Assembly: GCF_040081925.1 (NCBI RefSeq)
Contig: NZ_JBEBMF010000005.1
Location: 62,001-126,000, forward strand
Direction: 5' to 3'
DNA from: Mesorhizobium_K quangtriensis
GTDB lineage: Bacteria > Pseudomonadota > Alphaproteobacteria > Rhizobiales > Rhizobiaceae
Length of the DNA stretch: 64,000 bases
Shown here: positions 51,410 to 62,615 of the stretch, piece after piece
Numbering within the stretch: the stretch's first letter is position 1
How the letters are laid out: each line of letters begins with the position of its first letter
The notes under the pieces: generated by a model
Told to the model about the DNA's origin: nothing
The model's input: the letters and a program-made list of their open reading frames with translations, nothing else
Database searches by the model: none
Program-made: the position numbers and the translations under genes

Positions 51410-51607
51410 TCAAGCGGCGGCCGCGGCCGGATAGCCGGCGCGCTGCAACGCTGCCTCGAAGTCGGCGCGCGGTCGCGGGGAGGCCACGTCGACCTTGCGG
51501 GTGTTGGGATCGATGGTGACCTTGGCCTGGGCGTCCACGCTCTGGATCGCCTTGGTGACGCTGCGGGCGCAGCCGCCGCAGGTCATGTTCTTGATGTGGA
51601 ACTGCAT
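51410..51607 (-). CDS. copZ: CopZ-like copper chaperone (HMA domain)
   Basis: 65-aa single heavy-metal-associated domain: MQFHIKNMTCGGCARSVTKA, with the metal pair C10/C13 in MTCGGC. It delivers Cu(I) to CopA. It is transcribed away from copA from its own CueR-type operator (51646-51669). AGGAGATCC precedes the ATG. An alanine tail replaces longer C-termini of other chaperones. Confidence 0.92.
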   Translation of the reverse strand: MQFHIKNMTCGGCARSVTKAIQSVDAQAKVTIDPNTRKVDVASPRPRADFEAALQRAGYPAAAAA

Positions 51608-51645
51608 GAGGATCTCCTTTTGGCTCTCATGCTCGTTCAGATGGC

Positions 51646-51669
51646 GGTTTCCAGCGTGGGAAGGTCAAG
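51646..51669 (-). promoter_or_regulatory. CueR-type operator for copZ
   Basis: On the minus strand: CTTGACCTTCCCACGCTGGA then AACC. The -35 TTGACC (complement of 51663-51668) overlaps the dyad ACCTTCC/GGAA, the arrangement of MerR-family promoters. One base is missing from the dyad centre compared with the copA copy. Confidence 0.7.
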
Positions 51670-51692
51670 GGGCGGCCAAATCTTTTTTTGGT

Positions 51693-51717
51693 CTTGACCT
51701 TCCCACGGCTGGAAGCC
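51693..51717 (+). promoter_or_regulatory. CueR-type operator and promoter for copA
   Basis: CTTGACCTTCCCACGGCTGG then AAGCC. The -35 TTGACC is at 51694-51699; a 19-nt spacer holding the dyad leads to CACCTT at 51719-51724. This aligns with the Escherichia coli copA promoter (TTGACC, 19 nt, TAACCT). It lies about 45 bp before the copA ATG. Confidence 0.75.
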
Positions 51718-51762
51718 CCACCTTCCGCTTCAGATAAGCATCAGTTGCGGAAGGATATCGCC

Positions 51763-54311
<2,549 letters not shown>

Positions 54312-54315
<4 letters not shown>

Positions 54316-54749
54316 ATATCGGCGAGGCGGCGAGCGCTTCCGGCGTCAGCGCCAAGATGATCCGTTACTATGAGCAGAGCGGTCTGATCCCCAAGGCCGG
54401 CAGGACGACCGCCGGCTATCGCGACTACTCGACGACCGACGTGCATATGCTGCGTTTCGTGCGGCGCTCGCGCGACCTCGGCTTCTCGATGGCGGAGATC
54501 GAGGAGCTGTTGCAGCTCTGGCGCGATCGCAGCCGGCAAAGCGCCGATGTGAAGCGGATCGCGCTCGCCCGCATTGCCGACCTGCGCCGTCGCATCCAGG
54601 AGATGGAGGACATGGCGGCGACGCTGGAGCATCTGGCGTCGTGCTGCTCGGGAGACAACCGGCCCGACTGCCCGATCCTCGCGGATCTTGAACAGGGCGA
54701 GGTCGCCAAGCCGCGACGCTCGCGTGGCGCCATCGATGCGGCGCCATGA
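54312..54749 (+). CDS. cueR: MerR-family copper regulator CueR
   Basis: 145 aa. N-terminal winged helix MNIGEAASASGVSAKMIRYY, coiled-coil dimer helix, and the metal loop ASCCSGDNRPDCPI with C112 and C120 in the CueR spacing that binds one Cu(I). Expected to distort the 19-nt-spacer promoters of copA and copZ. The ATG overlaps the copA stop as ATGA, so it is co-transcribed and may set a feedback loop. Confidence 0.93.
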
Positions 54750-54792
54750 TCGCGTTTCAAACTTATTCTCGTCAGAATCGGAGGAGACCAGC

Positions 54793-55251
54793 GTGAACGT
54801 CAACCGCCGGAATCTCATCAGCCTTGCCGCAGGGCTTGGGGCGTCATTCGTCACGCTCGGCATCACATCCGCGTCGGCTGCGAGCGCCTCGATCGAGGTG
54901 ACGCGCTCGCCGAGCTGCGGCTGCTGCTCCGCCTGGGTCGCCCATTTGCGTCAGGCAGGCTTTTCGGTCGAGGAGAAGCTTGTTGACGATCTTGCGCCTC
55001 TCAAGGCGCGGCTCGGCGTGCCGAACGATCTGCAATCGTGTCACACGGCGATGGTCGGGGGCTACGTGATCGAGGGGCATGTTCCAGCACAGGAAATCTT
55101 GCGGGTTCTGGCCGAACGGCCGACCGCGACAGGCCTTGCGGTCGCCGGCATGCCTGTCGGTTCTCCCGGCATGGAAATGGCTGGTCCATCGGAGCGCTAC
55201 GACGTGGTGCTCTTCGGTGCAAACGCGCGGCAGGTCTTCGCACGATACTGA
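54793..55251 (+). CDS. DUF411 metal-binding protein, exported
   Basis: 152 aa from a GTG at 54793 behind GGAGGAG. An N-terminal signal (RRNLISLAAGLGASFVTLGI with paired Arg, cleavage after ASAA) suggests Tat or Sec export. The mature protein begins with the DUF411 block EVTRSPSCGCCSAWVAHLRQ (C42, C44, C45) and later SCHTAMVGGYVIEGHVPAQE. DUF411 proteins are periplasmic copper-binding proteins found with cop and cus genes. Third gene of the copA-cueR unit. Confidence 0.9.
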   Translation: MNVNRRNLISLAAGLGASFVTLGITSASAASASIEVTRSPSCGCCSAWVAHLRQAGFSVEEKLVDDLAPLKARLGVPNDLQSCHTAMVGGYVIEGHVPAQEILRVLAERPTATGLAVAGMPVGSPGMEMAGPSERYDVVLFGANARQVFARY

Positions 55252-55275
55252 AAGATGCAGCGGCTGCGGTGATCT

Positions 55276-55289
55276 TTAACATCCATCAA
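55276..55289 (+). promoter_or_regulatory. Candidate FNR/FixK box before the DUF2934 operon
   Basis: TTAA-CATCCA-TCAA, one base from the FNR/FixK core TTGA-N6-TCAA. It lies 76 bp before the DUF2934 start, a suitable distance for activation from about -41.5. A similar site heads the convergent GAPDH operon. The call rests on sequence similarity only. Confidence 0.4.
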
Positions 55290-55364
55290 CGATGACCGGC
55301 CCTCTCGCGTCCACTCTTTCGGGCGTCAAATGAGGTCCGATCTCGAAGAAGGAGCACGACGATC

Positions 55365-55568
55365 ATGTCCGAAGCGCAGGCCACTACCGAGCAAGAAGTC
55401 CTTCGACCGAAGATCGAGCTGCGGGCGTATGAGATCTGGGTGCATGAGGGGTGTCCGGAGGGACACGATCTGGAGCACTGGCTGCGGGCTGAAACCGAGA
55501 TCGTCGGGGAGGGTGCTGAGCCCGAGGCGACGGGTGAGGCCGCAGCAGCTGCCAAGAAGAAGAAATAA
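55365..55568 (+). CDS. DUF2934 small protein
   Basis: 67 aa with the DUF2934 signature LRAYEIWVHEGCPEGHDLEH and WLRAETEI, ending in an alanine/lysine tail. The function is unknown; the family is widespread in alphaproteobacteria, often near stress or carbohydrate genes. AAGGAG precedes the ATG. First gene of the glucan-phosphorylase operon, 59 bp before it. Confidence 0.8.
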   Translation: MSEAQATTEQEVLRPKIELRAYEIWVHEGCPEGHDLEHWLRAETEIVGEGAEPEATGEAAAAAKKKK

Positions 55569-55627
55569 TCCGTCGATCGCGCGAGCGGCGCCGACGAGCG
55601 GACTAGCCTTATGCCGGGGATGCACTC

Positions 55628-57322
55628 TTGGATTTTCTCGATCGATCGATCCGGCGGGCGCGGTTTGCCTATTTCTCGATGGAAATCGCACTTCGCACCG
55701 AGATGCATACGTACAGCGGAGGGCTCGGCGTGCTGGCCGGGGACTCGGCCCACTCGGCCGCCGATCTTGATTTGCCGATGGTGTTCGTCACGCTCGTGAG
55801 CCGACAGGGCTATGTGCGGCAAGAGATCGACGACGGTCATGCGCAGGTCAGCCGTCCCGACCCGTGGTCGCCGCAAGACTTTGCGACGGCCTTGCCGCAG
55901 ATGGTGGCCGTATCGATCGAAGGGCGCACCGTTTGGGTGCGCCCCTGGCTCCATGCGCTCGAATGCCCGCTTGGACAGGTCATTCCGGTCCTGCTGCTCG
56001 ACACCGATCTTGGGCAGAACGCGGTCGAGGACCGCCGGATCACCGATGCGCTCTACGGCGGCGATCAGGCCTATCGGCTGAAGCAGGAGATCGTGCTCGG
56101 GATCGGCGGTCAGGGCGTATTGCGTGTGCTGGGCTTCAGCATCGAGAAATATCATCTCAATGAAGGTCATGCGGCGCTTCTGACCTTGCCCGTGCTGCGA
56201 GCGACGCGGCAACTCGACGGCGATCACCGGTCTGACCCGACGCGTGGCTATGACATTTCAGCCGTGCGGGAACGGTGCGTGTTCACGACGCATACGCCGG
56301 TGGAAGCTGGGTTTGACAAGTTCGATTATGATCTCGTGCAGCGCGTGCTCGGCGACTATATCGAACGCGATGTCCTGACGCACCTGGCCGGCGCCGACGA
56401 GCTCAACATGACGCGGCTGGCGCTCAACCTCAGCAGCTATGTCAACGGCGTTGCGCGCCGGCATGCCGAGACGACGCGCAAGCTGTTTCCGGGCTACACG
56501 ATCGCCTCGATCACCAACGGCGTTCATGTCCATCGGTGGACGCATGGCGCGATCGCCAGGCTCTTCGAGCAGCAGTTTTCGAACTGGGCGCACGAGCCGG
56601 AAGTGCTCGCCTTCGCTGATCAAATCGAAGATGGAGCGCTGTGGTCGGCGCACGAGATAGCAAAGAGCGATCTGCTGGCGCGGATCGCTCAGGCGACGGG
56701 GAAACAATTGCGTCCCGACTTGCCGCTGATCGGATATGCGCGGCGCATGACCGCCTACAAGCGCCCCGAACTGATCTTCTCCGATATGGGCCGGCTGCGC
56801 GAAATCGCGAAAGTCCAGCCGTTCCAGATCGTGTTGGCCGGCCTCGCGCATCCGAGCGACGGCGGCGGACAGGAGGCGATCCGGGCGCTCGGAGCGCACA
56901 TCGATGCGCTTGCAGGCGCGATCCCGGCGGCGTTCGTACCCGGTTACAATCTCGACGTCGCGGGTGCCTTGGTGGCCGGTTGCGACGTCTGGCTGAACAC
57001 ACCACTGCCGCCGCTTGAGGCATCCGGCACCAGCGGCATGAAGGCCGCCCTCAACGGCGTGCTCAATCTCAGCGCGCTAGATGGCTGGTGGATCGAGGGC
57101 TGCGCCGACGGCGTGACGGGCTGGTCGATCCCCACCAATGGGGCCGACGCAAATGATGCGGCCGCGCTTTACGACAAGCTGCGGGACGTGGTGCTTCCGC
57201 TCTATCACGGTGACCGCGGGCGCTGGGTCTGGATGATGAAGCAGGCGATCAGCAAGATCGGCCCGTCCTTCAATTCTCATCGGATGATGCGCCGCTACGT
57301 GACCGAAGCCTATCTGCGTTGA
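55628..57322 (+). CDS. glgP: Alpha-glucan phosphorylase (GT35, short form)
   Basis: 564 aa. Phosphorolysis of glycogen-like glucans to glucose 1-phosphate, with pyridoxal phosphate as cofactor. Visible blocks: FAYFSMEIALRTEMHTYSGG, YHLNEGHAALLTL, FTTHTPVEAGFDKF, TNGVHVHRWTHGAI. The PLP-lysine block is LEASGTSGMKAALNGVLNLS (Lys472). The length fits the short alpha-glucan phosphorylase family rather than the about 800-aa glycogen phosphorylases. The start is a TTG with GGGGA 7 nt upstream; a TAG 24 nt upstream closes the frame, so no longer form exists. Confidence 0.93.
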   Translation: MDFLDRSIRRARFAYFSMEIALRTEMHTYSGGLGVLAGDSAHSAADLDLPMVFVTLVSRQGYVRQEIDDGHAQVSRPDPWSPQDFATALPQMVAVSIEGRTVWVRPWLHALECPLGQVIPVLLLDTDLGQNAVEDRRITDALYGGDQAYRLKQEIVLGIGGQGVLRVLGFSIEKYHLNEGHAALLTLPVLRATRQLDGDHRSDPTRGYDISAVRERCVFTTHTPVEAGFDKFDYDLVQRVLGDYIERDVLTHLAGADELNMTRLALNLSSYVNGVARRHAETTRKLFPGYTIASITNGVHVHRWTHGAIARLFEQQFSNWAHEPEVLAFADQIEDGALWSAHEIAKSDLLARIAQATGKQLRPDLPLIGYARRMTAYKRPELIFSDMGRLREIAKVQPFQIVLAGLAHPSDGGGQEAIRALGAHIDALAGAIPAAFVPGYNLDVAGALVAGCDVWLNTPLPPLEASGTSGMKAALNGVLNLSALDGWWIEGCADGVTGWSIPTNGADANDAAALYDKLRDVVLPLYHGDRGRWVWMMKQAISKIGPSFNSHRMMRRYVTEAYLR

Positions 57323-57334
57323 CGGGGACAAGTG

Positions 57335-57988
57335 ATGCAGGTGCGGGATGTGATGTCGACCCGGCTGGTCACGATCAGCCCCGAGCACAGCGTCTGGCAC
57401 GCCGCGCGGATCATGCTCACCGAACATGTCAGCGGCCTGCCGGTACTCGATGACGCCGGGAACCTGGTCGGCCTGGTGACCGAGGGCGACCTGTTGCGCC
57501 GCTCCGAGCTTGGAACCCCACTCGGTGACGGCGGGCCGCAGGAGCGCGCCCGTGCCTATGTCCGAAGCCGCAGCTGGAAGGTTGGTGCGGTCATGTCTTC
57601 CCCGGTCCTCACGATCGGCGAGGACGCCCCGCTGTCGCAGGTGGCGATGCTGCTCGGCATTCATCGGATCAAGCGCCTGGCGGTGCTGCACGGCACGCAG
57701 CTGGTGGGCATCGTGAGCCGGGCGGACCTGCTCAAGGTCATCTCGGCAGCCGGGCCGGATGCCGAAATCAGGGGCGACGAGGCCGTCCGACGCGCGTTGC
57801 ACGCCCGCCTCGCGGAGGCCGGGAGTGTCTTGAGCCGTCATCCAGATCTCCATGTCGAAGGTGGCCAGGTGCGCGTGGCCGGTACAATGCGCTCGCAGGA
57901 GGAAATCGACGTCGTACGGATGGTGGTCGACAGCATCGTTGGATCGGGGTTTAAGGACGAGCTGACAGTTGAGAAGGAGCATGGATGA
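57335..57988 (+). CDS. CBS-domain pair protein with BON-like C-terminus
   Basis: 217 aa from the ATG at 57335 (a GTG sits just before it). CBS1 covers about 1-60 (VRDVMSTRLVTISPEHSVWH), CBS2 about 85-145 (VGAVMSSPVLTIGEDAPLSQ). A C-terminal BON-like fold (about 150-215) contains HLEVEGGQVRVAGTM-like sequence. Such proteins sense adenine nucleotides and may tune neighbouring enzymes. Starts 12 bp after the phosphorylase stop and overlaps the dehydrogenase as ATGA. Confidence 0.88.
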   Translation: MQVRDVMSTRLVTISPEHSVWHAARIMLTEHVSGLPVLDDAGNLVGLVTEGDLLRRSELGTPLGDGGPQERARAYVRSRSWKVGAVMSSPVLTIGEDAPLSQVAMLLGIHRIKRLAVLHGTQLVGIVSRADLLKVISAAGPDAEIRGDEAVRRALHARLAEAGSVLSRHPDLHVEGGQVRVAGTMRSQEEIDVVRMVVDSIVGSGFKDELTVEKEHG

Positions 57989-58995
57989 GGGTTGTTCTGT
58001 TCGAAGCGGAGGATTGGGAAAAGAAGGCTTGCGCAAAACTGATGCGCCTGCACGAAGTCCGCTGCACGACGGTTCCGCTCAACATCTCGACGGTCGATGA
58101 CTTCAAGAATGCGGAGGTGATCAGCCCGTTCGTGGCCTCGCGTCTTGATGCCAGAATCATCGACCGATTGCCCGATCTGAAGCTCATAGCGACCCGCTCG
58201 GCGGGATACGATCATATCGATCTGGCCGCGTGCCGAGAACACGGCGTCGCAATTGCCAATGTCCCGGACTATGGAGATGCGACCGTCGCCGAGCATGCCT
58301 TCGCGCTGCTGCTGGCGCTCGCGCGCAACGTTGTCGAGAGCGTCGCGCTGACGCGCCGGGGCGGCTTCTCGATGGCCGGCGTGCGCGGTCTCGAATTGCG
58401 CGGCAAGGTCATCGCGGTCGTCGGGACGGGGCGCATCGGCCGCCGAACGATCGAGATCGCACGCGGCTTCGGCATGAAGGTGCTCGCCTTCGATCAAATC
58501 CAGGACGCGGCTGCCGCGACACGCCTGGGATTCACCTATGGTGCGCTCGACGAGATCCTGGCGCTCGCGGATGTCGTGACGCTGCATGTGCCGTCATCGC
58601 CGACCACCGTGGGGCTGATCGGCGAACCGCAATTCGCCGTCATGAAGGATGGCGCCATCCTCATCAATACGGCGCGCGGCAACGTGGTCGATTCCGAGGC
58701 GCTGGTGCGGGCGCTGGCGGACGGCAGGCTGCGCGCGGCTGGGCTCGACGTCTTGCCTCAGGAGCCGCTCATCCGGGAAGAGGCCGAGATCTTCCGGCAG
58801 GACAGGGCCGTCGATACGTCCGATCTCAAGGCGCTGGTCGCCAACCACGTGCTTCTGCGATTTCCGAATGTTCTGGTCACACCCCACAATGCCTACAACA
58901 CCGACGCGGCGCTGGCGCGTATCCTAGAGACCACGATCGCCAATATCGAAGGTTTTGCGGCCGGTCGCCCCGTCAATCTGGTCGGGGCGACTTGA
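57985..58995 (+). CDS. D-2-hydroxyacid dehydrogenase (D-lactate dehydrogenase-like)
   Basis: 336 aa NAD-dependent dehydrogenase. Rossmann motif VVGTGRIG (147-152), catalytic Arg231 in INTARGNVVDSEAL, Glu260 in LDVLPQEPL and His301 in VTPHNAYNT. The N-terminal catalytic domain (RSAGYDHIDLAACREHGVAI) fits the D-lactate/hydroxyisocaproate branch. It may reduce pyruvate to D-lactate and regenerate NAD+; substrate assignment is from family and context. Translationally coupled to the CBS gene. Confidence 0.88.
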   Translation: MRVVLFEAEDWEKKACAKLMRLHEVRCTTVPLNISTVDDFKNAEVISPFVASRLDARIIDRLPDLKLIATRSAGYDHIDLAACREHGVAIANVPDYGDATVAEHAFALLLALARNVVESVALTRRGGFSMAGVRGLELRGKVIAVVGTGRIGRRTIEIARGFGMKVLAFDQIQDAAAATRLGFTYGALDEILALADVVTLHVPSSPTTVGLIGEPQFAVMKDGAILINTARGNVVDSEALVRALADGRLRAAGLDVLPQEPLIREEAEIFRQDRAVDTSDLKALVANHVLLRFPNVLVTPHNAYNTDAALARILETTIANIEGFAAGRPVNLVGAT

Positions 58996-58996
58996 G

Positions 58997-59665
58997 ATGT
59001 GCCTATCCGCAGAGGTCAGTCTCGGCGCCGCGGCCGTCCTCATCCCGGCTGGAGCTGTAGCCGGCGCTTCGGCCTGGCGCCGGGATCGCCGCTACCTGAT
59101 GCTTGCGACCCTGCCTTTTCTGTTTGGGTTGCAGCAACTGGTTGAAGGACTGGTCTGGATCGAGGGACATGCCGGCAACGCGCATCATGTCGCGCAATAT
59201 TCGCTGCTGTACATGTTCTTCACCTGGATCGCCTGGCCGATCTGGGTGCCGGTCTCCGCCTACTTTCTCGAGCGTGGCGGGCGCCGGAATGTCATCGTTC
59301 TGTTCGTCATCGCGGGCGCGATGCTGGGCGGCCTGCAGTTCGTTCCATACTTTGTCCATGACGGCTGGCTGACGACGACATTCCTGCGCTGGGCGGTACG
59401 CTACCAGGACATCAACCTGCTCGACGGGCTTGTCTCGCGAACCGTGACTTATGCGATCTACGTCACCGTCGTCATCGTGCCGTTCCTGCTGGTGCGTAGC
59501 TGGGAGATCAAGGTGTTTGGCCTGCTCGTCGCCGGCGTCCTGGTCGTCACGTATGTCTTCTTCTCTTACGCCTATATCTCGGTGTTTTGCTTTGGCGGCG
59601 CGGTGATCTCCGTCTATCTGCTGGCGCTGATGTGGCGGAAGCGCGCCGCGCCCATTCTGGCGTGA
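58997..59665 (+). CDS. DUF6629 family membrane protein
   Basis: 222 aa from the ATG at 58997, 1 nt after the dehydrogenase stop. The protein starts MCLSAEVSLGAAAVLIPAGA and has LPFLFGLQQLVEGLVWIEGH, the family's QQxxEGxxW signature, with about seven membrane helices. The function is unknown. Last gene of the rightward operon; it ends 13 bp before the convergent UbiB-like gene. Confidence 0.85.
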   Translation: MCLSAEVSLGAAAVLIPAGAVAGASAWRRDRRYLMLATLPFLFGLQQLVEGLVWIEGHAGNAHHVAQYSLLYMFFTWIAWPIWVPVSAYFLERGGRRNVIVLFVIAGAMLGGLQFVPYFVHDGWLTTTFLRWAVRYQDINLLDGLVSRTVTYAIYVTVVIVPFLLVRSWEIKVFGLLVAGVLVVTYVFFSYAYISVFCFGGAVISVYLLALMWRKRAAPILA

Positions 59666-59678
59666 TCGCGCGGGCGCG

Positions 59679-61277
59679 TCAGCGCCGCCAGAGTGCGTTC
59701 GCCAAGCGCAGGACGCGAAGGCAAAGCCAGAGCGCGACGGCGAATCCGATCAGGGCCGCCAACGGCAGCCCCAGCACCAGAGGTCCGATGCGCACCTGCG
59801 CGAGCAGCGCGGACGCGACCAGCAGGCCAGCCGACAGGAGCGCGAGCGCCGTGAGCCCCGCGCGCCGATCGAGCCGCCGCTCCCTCTCCTCCGAATGCGC
59901 CAATCGCACGCCGAGGGCGGGTTCGCCTCCCTGCTGATACGCCCGGTGCAGCCACGCTCCTAGGAGCGCGGGCAGATCCTGGACTGAGAGCGCCAGCTCG
60001 GTCTTGAGGCGCTCCATCGCAGCACGATCTGGCCTGCCGCCCAGGGTGTGGGCGATCGCGGCTTCGCCCTTGGCGATGAGGTTGTCCAGGACGTTGAAGT
60101 CCGGATCCAGACGGCGCAGGCAACCCTCGATGAGGAAGAGCGCGCGCACCAGGACCATGAGGTTGTAGGGAACTGCGGCATGGGCGCTATCGCCAAGCCG
60201 CATCACTCTGAGGAAGGCATCCGCGATCGACCAATCCTTCAGCGGCAGCGAGGAATAGTCGCTGAGAATCTCATCAATGCCGTGCACGAAAAGCGTTCGT
60301 TCCGCTCGGCGGTCGATCAGCGCGAGCTCGATCGCGGCGTCGAGCATCCACGCGGCGTCCTGCTGAACGAACGCCTGAAGGAATATCCCAAGGTTGCGCC
60401 GGGTCGAGCGGTCGAGATAGCCGACGAGCCCGAAATCGTGAAAGCAGATGCGACCGTCCTCCATCAGGAACAGGTTGCCGGGATGGGGATCACCATGGAA
60501 GAGCCCGGTCTTCAGCAGCTGCTCGAGATAGAAATCGACCAGAACGCCGGCGATCCGGGGGCCGTCCTGCCCGGTGATCGGATCCTCGATCGATCGGCCA
60601 TGGCTCAGCACTAGGACAAGGACCGCCTCGCTGCACAGCGCTTCGAACGCGGCGGGCACATAGACGTCCGAGCGCTGCTTGTAGGCATCGCCGAAGCGGC
60701 GGATGTTGCGGGCTTCCTGGAGAAGGTTGGTCTCGCGCGCGAGATTGGCCCAAATCTCGCGGACGAGGCGTTCGAGCTGAAAGCGCCGGAGGCCAGGGAC
60801 CGCTGCCGCGGCGAGCCGGGCGACGATAACGAGAATACGCATGTCTCCGTCGATTCGCTCGCGCATATGCGGGCGCCTGATCTTCACGATCACGTCTTGT
60901 CCGTCAGGCAGGGTCGCATGATGGACCTGGGCGATCGAGGCCGCGGCGAAGGGTTCGCTCGCGAATGTCCGGAAGACCTCATCGATCGGGCGACGAAGGG
61001 CATGCTCGAGTTCTGCTCGCGCTTCTCGCGCGGAGAACGGCCGGGCATGCTCGCGCAGGTCACGCAACTGCCTAAGATAAGGCTCGGGGAAGAGATCGGG
61101 CCGCATGCTGAGCGCCTGGCCGATCTTGATGAAGGTCGCGCCCAGATCATCGAGCGTCTGGCGCAGCCGCAGCGGCAACGCCGAAGCATCGGCGCTGACA
61201 CCGCGACGCCGTTCGCCGAGATAGAGCAGGATCAGCGAGGATGCCGCGACGACGATCTGGAAAAACCGCGCGATCAC
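59679..61277 (-). CDS. ABC1/UbiB-family atypical kinase
   Basis: 532 aa. An N-terminal membrane-proximal helix is followed by the KxGQ motif (TFIKIGQALSMRPDLFPEPY, Lys51) and nucleotide-binding region AAASIAQVHHATLPDGQDVI. The catalytic block is GLFHGDPHPGNLFLMEDGRI and FHDFGLVGYLDR. The C-terminus has two membrane helices (GLTALALLSAGLLVASALLA, LVLGLPLAALIGFAVALWLC). UbiB proteins support ubiquinone synthesis or lipid handling. Lies 36 bp downstream of GAPDH in the same direction, so it is likely a second, accessory paralogue. Confidence 0.9.
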   Translation of the reverse strand: MIARFFQIVVAASSLILLYLGERRRGVSADASALPLRLRQTLDDLGATFIKIGQALSMRPDLFPEPYLRQLRDLREHARPFSAREARAELEHALRRPIDEVFRTFASEPFAAASIAQVHHATLPDGQDVIVKIRRPHMRERIDGDMRILVIVARLAAAAVPGLRRFQLERLVREIWANLARETNLLQEARNIRRFGDAYKQRSDVYVPAAFEALCSEAVLVLVLSHGRSIEDPITGQDGPRIAGVLVDFYLEQLLKTGLFHGDPHPGNLFLMEDGRICFHDFGLVGYLDRSTRRNLGIFLQAFVQQDAAWMLDAAIELALIDRRAERTLFVHGIDEILSDYSSLPLKDWSIADAFLRVMRLGDSAHAAVPYNLMVLVRALFLIEGCLRRLDPDFNVLDNLIAKGEAAIAHTLGGRPDRAAMERLKTELALSVQDLPALLGAWLHRAYQQGGEPALGVRLAHSEERERRLDRRAGLTALALLSAGLLVASALLAQVRIGPLVLGLPLAALIGFAVALWLCLRVLRLANALWRR

Positions 61278-61313
61278 TTGGGTGACCCCGATTGATCACC
61301 GACGCCCATAGTA

Positions 61314-62354
61314 TCAGAAGAACCGCTGGCGAATGCCGAGGGAGGCGTTCGTGAGCGCGATCGAGCCGTCGGCGTCCGATGCGAGTTCGGTCAGGGCACG
61401 GATCGCGTCGATGGTCTCGGGAATGACGATGGCCTGGTTATCGACCATATAGGCGTAGAACAGCTCATCGCCCTCCGCGCGCAACATGTCTTCCCACAGC
61501 GCCACCTCGTAGAGATTGTCGCGCGGGCGGTCGAGATCGGCCATCAGCTCCTTGACGGTGTTGATAGCGGTGAGGCCGTCCGCGGTTCGGATCAGCGCAA
61601 TGCGCGAGGATGCCCTGAAGGCCTCGAGCACCTCCTCCTTCTCGGCCGGGCGAGTGAGCTGGACCGCCCAATAGTGGAGATGCCCGAGCGTTTCCGGCAC
61701 CTTCACGGCCATGGTCACGACATCGAGCTCCGGATCAACGCTTCGCGCGTCGGGTCCTTGATGGCTCGGAATCTCTGACTCGGGAACCAGCGTGTTCATG
61801 ATCCCGCCCGCGTCGCTTTCCCAGGGATCCGTGGCGCGCCTGAGCAGCGTGCCGCGCGCTCGCTTCAGGAGGCCGGCGCGTTTTAAGGCCGCCAGCGTAC
61901 GCACAATGGATATGGTGTTGCAGGATACGATACGCGTGGACTCGCGCCCAATCGCGCTCGCGAAGGAGCTTTCCGCAACGAAGGAGTGCCCTGTGACGGC
62001 GTGCTTCTCGCCACCATGCACGATGAACTTGATGCGGCGCGAGCGATAGCGCGCGACATTGGCGGCGCCGACGCGCTTGGGCGTGCAGTCGATGATGATG
62101 TCTGCCTTCTCAAGAAGCGCGTCGAGAGTGCCGGCCACGGTGAGGCCGCATCCCGTCATCGCCTGGAGCGCTTCATCGGAAGCCGCATAGAGCGCAATCC
62201 CTTTATGGTCCAGGGAGCGCAGGCGCCAGTCGCTGGCGACATCGCAGACGCCGACGAGTTCCATGTCATCTTGCAAACGAACGGCATCGGTGACGCGCTT
62301 GCCGATCACACCATAGCCATTGATCGCAACGCGGACGGAACTGCGTCGTGCCAT
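61314..62354 (-). CDS. Type II (archaeal-type) glyceraldehyde-3-phosphate dehydrogenase
   Basis: 346 aa. The NAD(P)-binding start VRVAINGYGVIGKRVTDAVR and the catalytic IVSCNTISIVRT (Cys145) are those of archaeal type II GAPDH, not bacterial GapA. Other family blocks: VHGGEKHAVTGHSFVAESSF and VVTMAVKVPETLGHLHYWAV. Type II enzymes often use NADP+ as well as NAD+. It would link glucose 1-phosphate from the neighbouring phosphorylase to lower glycolysis. A possible FNR-like site is 125 bp upstream. Transfer from an archaeon or a bacterium carrying the type is likely. Confidence 0.9.
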   Translation of the reverse strand: MARRSSVRVAINGYGVIGKRVTDAVRLQDDMELVGVCDVASDWRLRSLDHKGIALYAASDEALQAMTGCGLTVAGTLDALLEKADIIIDCTPKRVGAANVARYRSRRIKFIVHGGEKHAVTGHSFVAESSFASAIGRESTRIVSCNTISIVRTLAALKRAGLLKRARGTLLRRATDPWESDAGGIMNTLVPESEIPSHQGPDARSVDPELDVVTMAVKVPETLGHLHYWAVQLTRPAEKEEVLEAFRASSRIALIRTADGLTAINTVKELMADLDRPRDNLYEVALWEDMLRAEGDELFYAYMVDNQAIVIPETIDAIRALTELASDADGSIALTNASLGIRQRFF

Positions 62355-62478
62355 TGAAAGCGCCCTTCGTGACGTGCTTGATCACCACGGCATGGTCGGT
62401 CCCTCAGGTGGACAAGACCGCAGCGACACCGCCTTTCCTCGCGGCGCATCATTTCGCGCCTGTCGTCGCGGGGCATCC

Positions 62479-62492
62479 TTGATCAAGGTTAA
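62479..62492. promoter_or_regulatory. Candidate FNR/FixK box between GAPDH and a divergent membrane gene
   Basis: TTGA-TCAAGG-TTAA; on the minus strand it reads TTAA-N6-TCAA like the site at 55276. It sits midway in the 261-bp divergent gap, about 125 bp from each start codon. It contains the 12-bp palindrome CCTTGATCAAGG. Nothing else is seen in this gap. Confidence 0.4.
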
Positions 62493-62615
62493 GGAAACGA
62501 ATTTCAGAGTCCTCGCCTATGATTGCGCATGGCGGGCGAAGTGCCGAGCCATTTGCGTGGTCCTATTCGCGCGATGCCCCCGGCAAGCGAGATTTTGAAT
62601 CGAAGGCAGTTCTCG

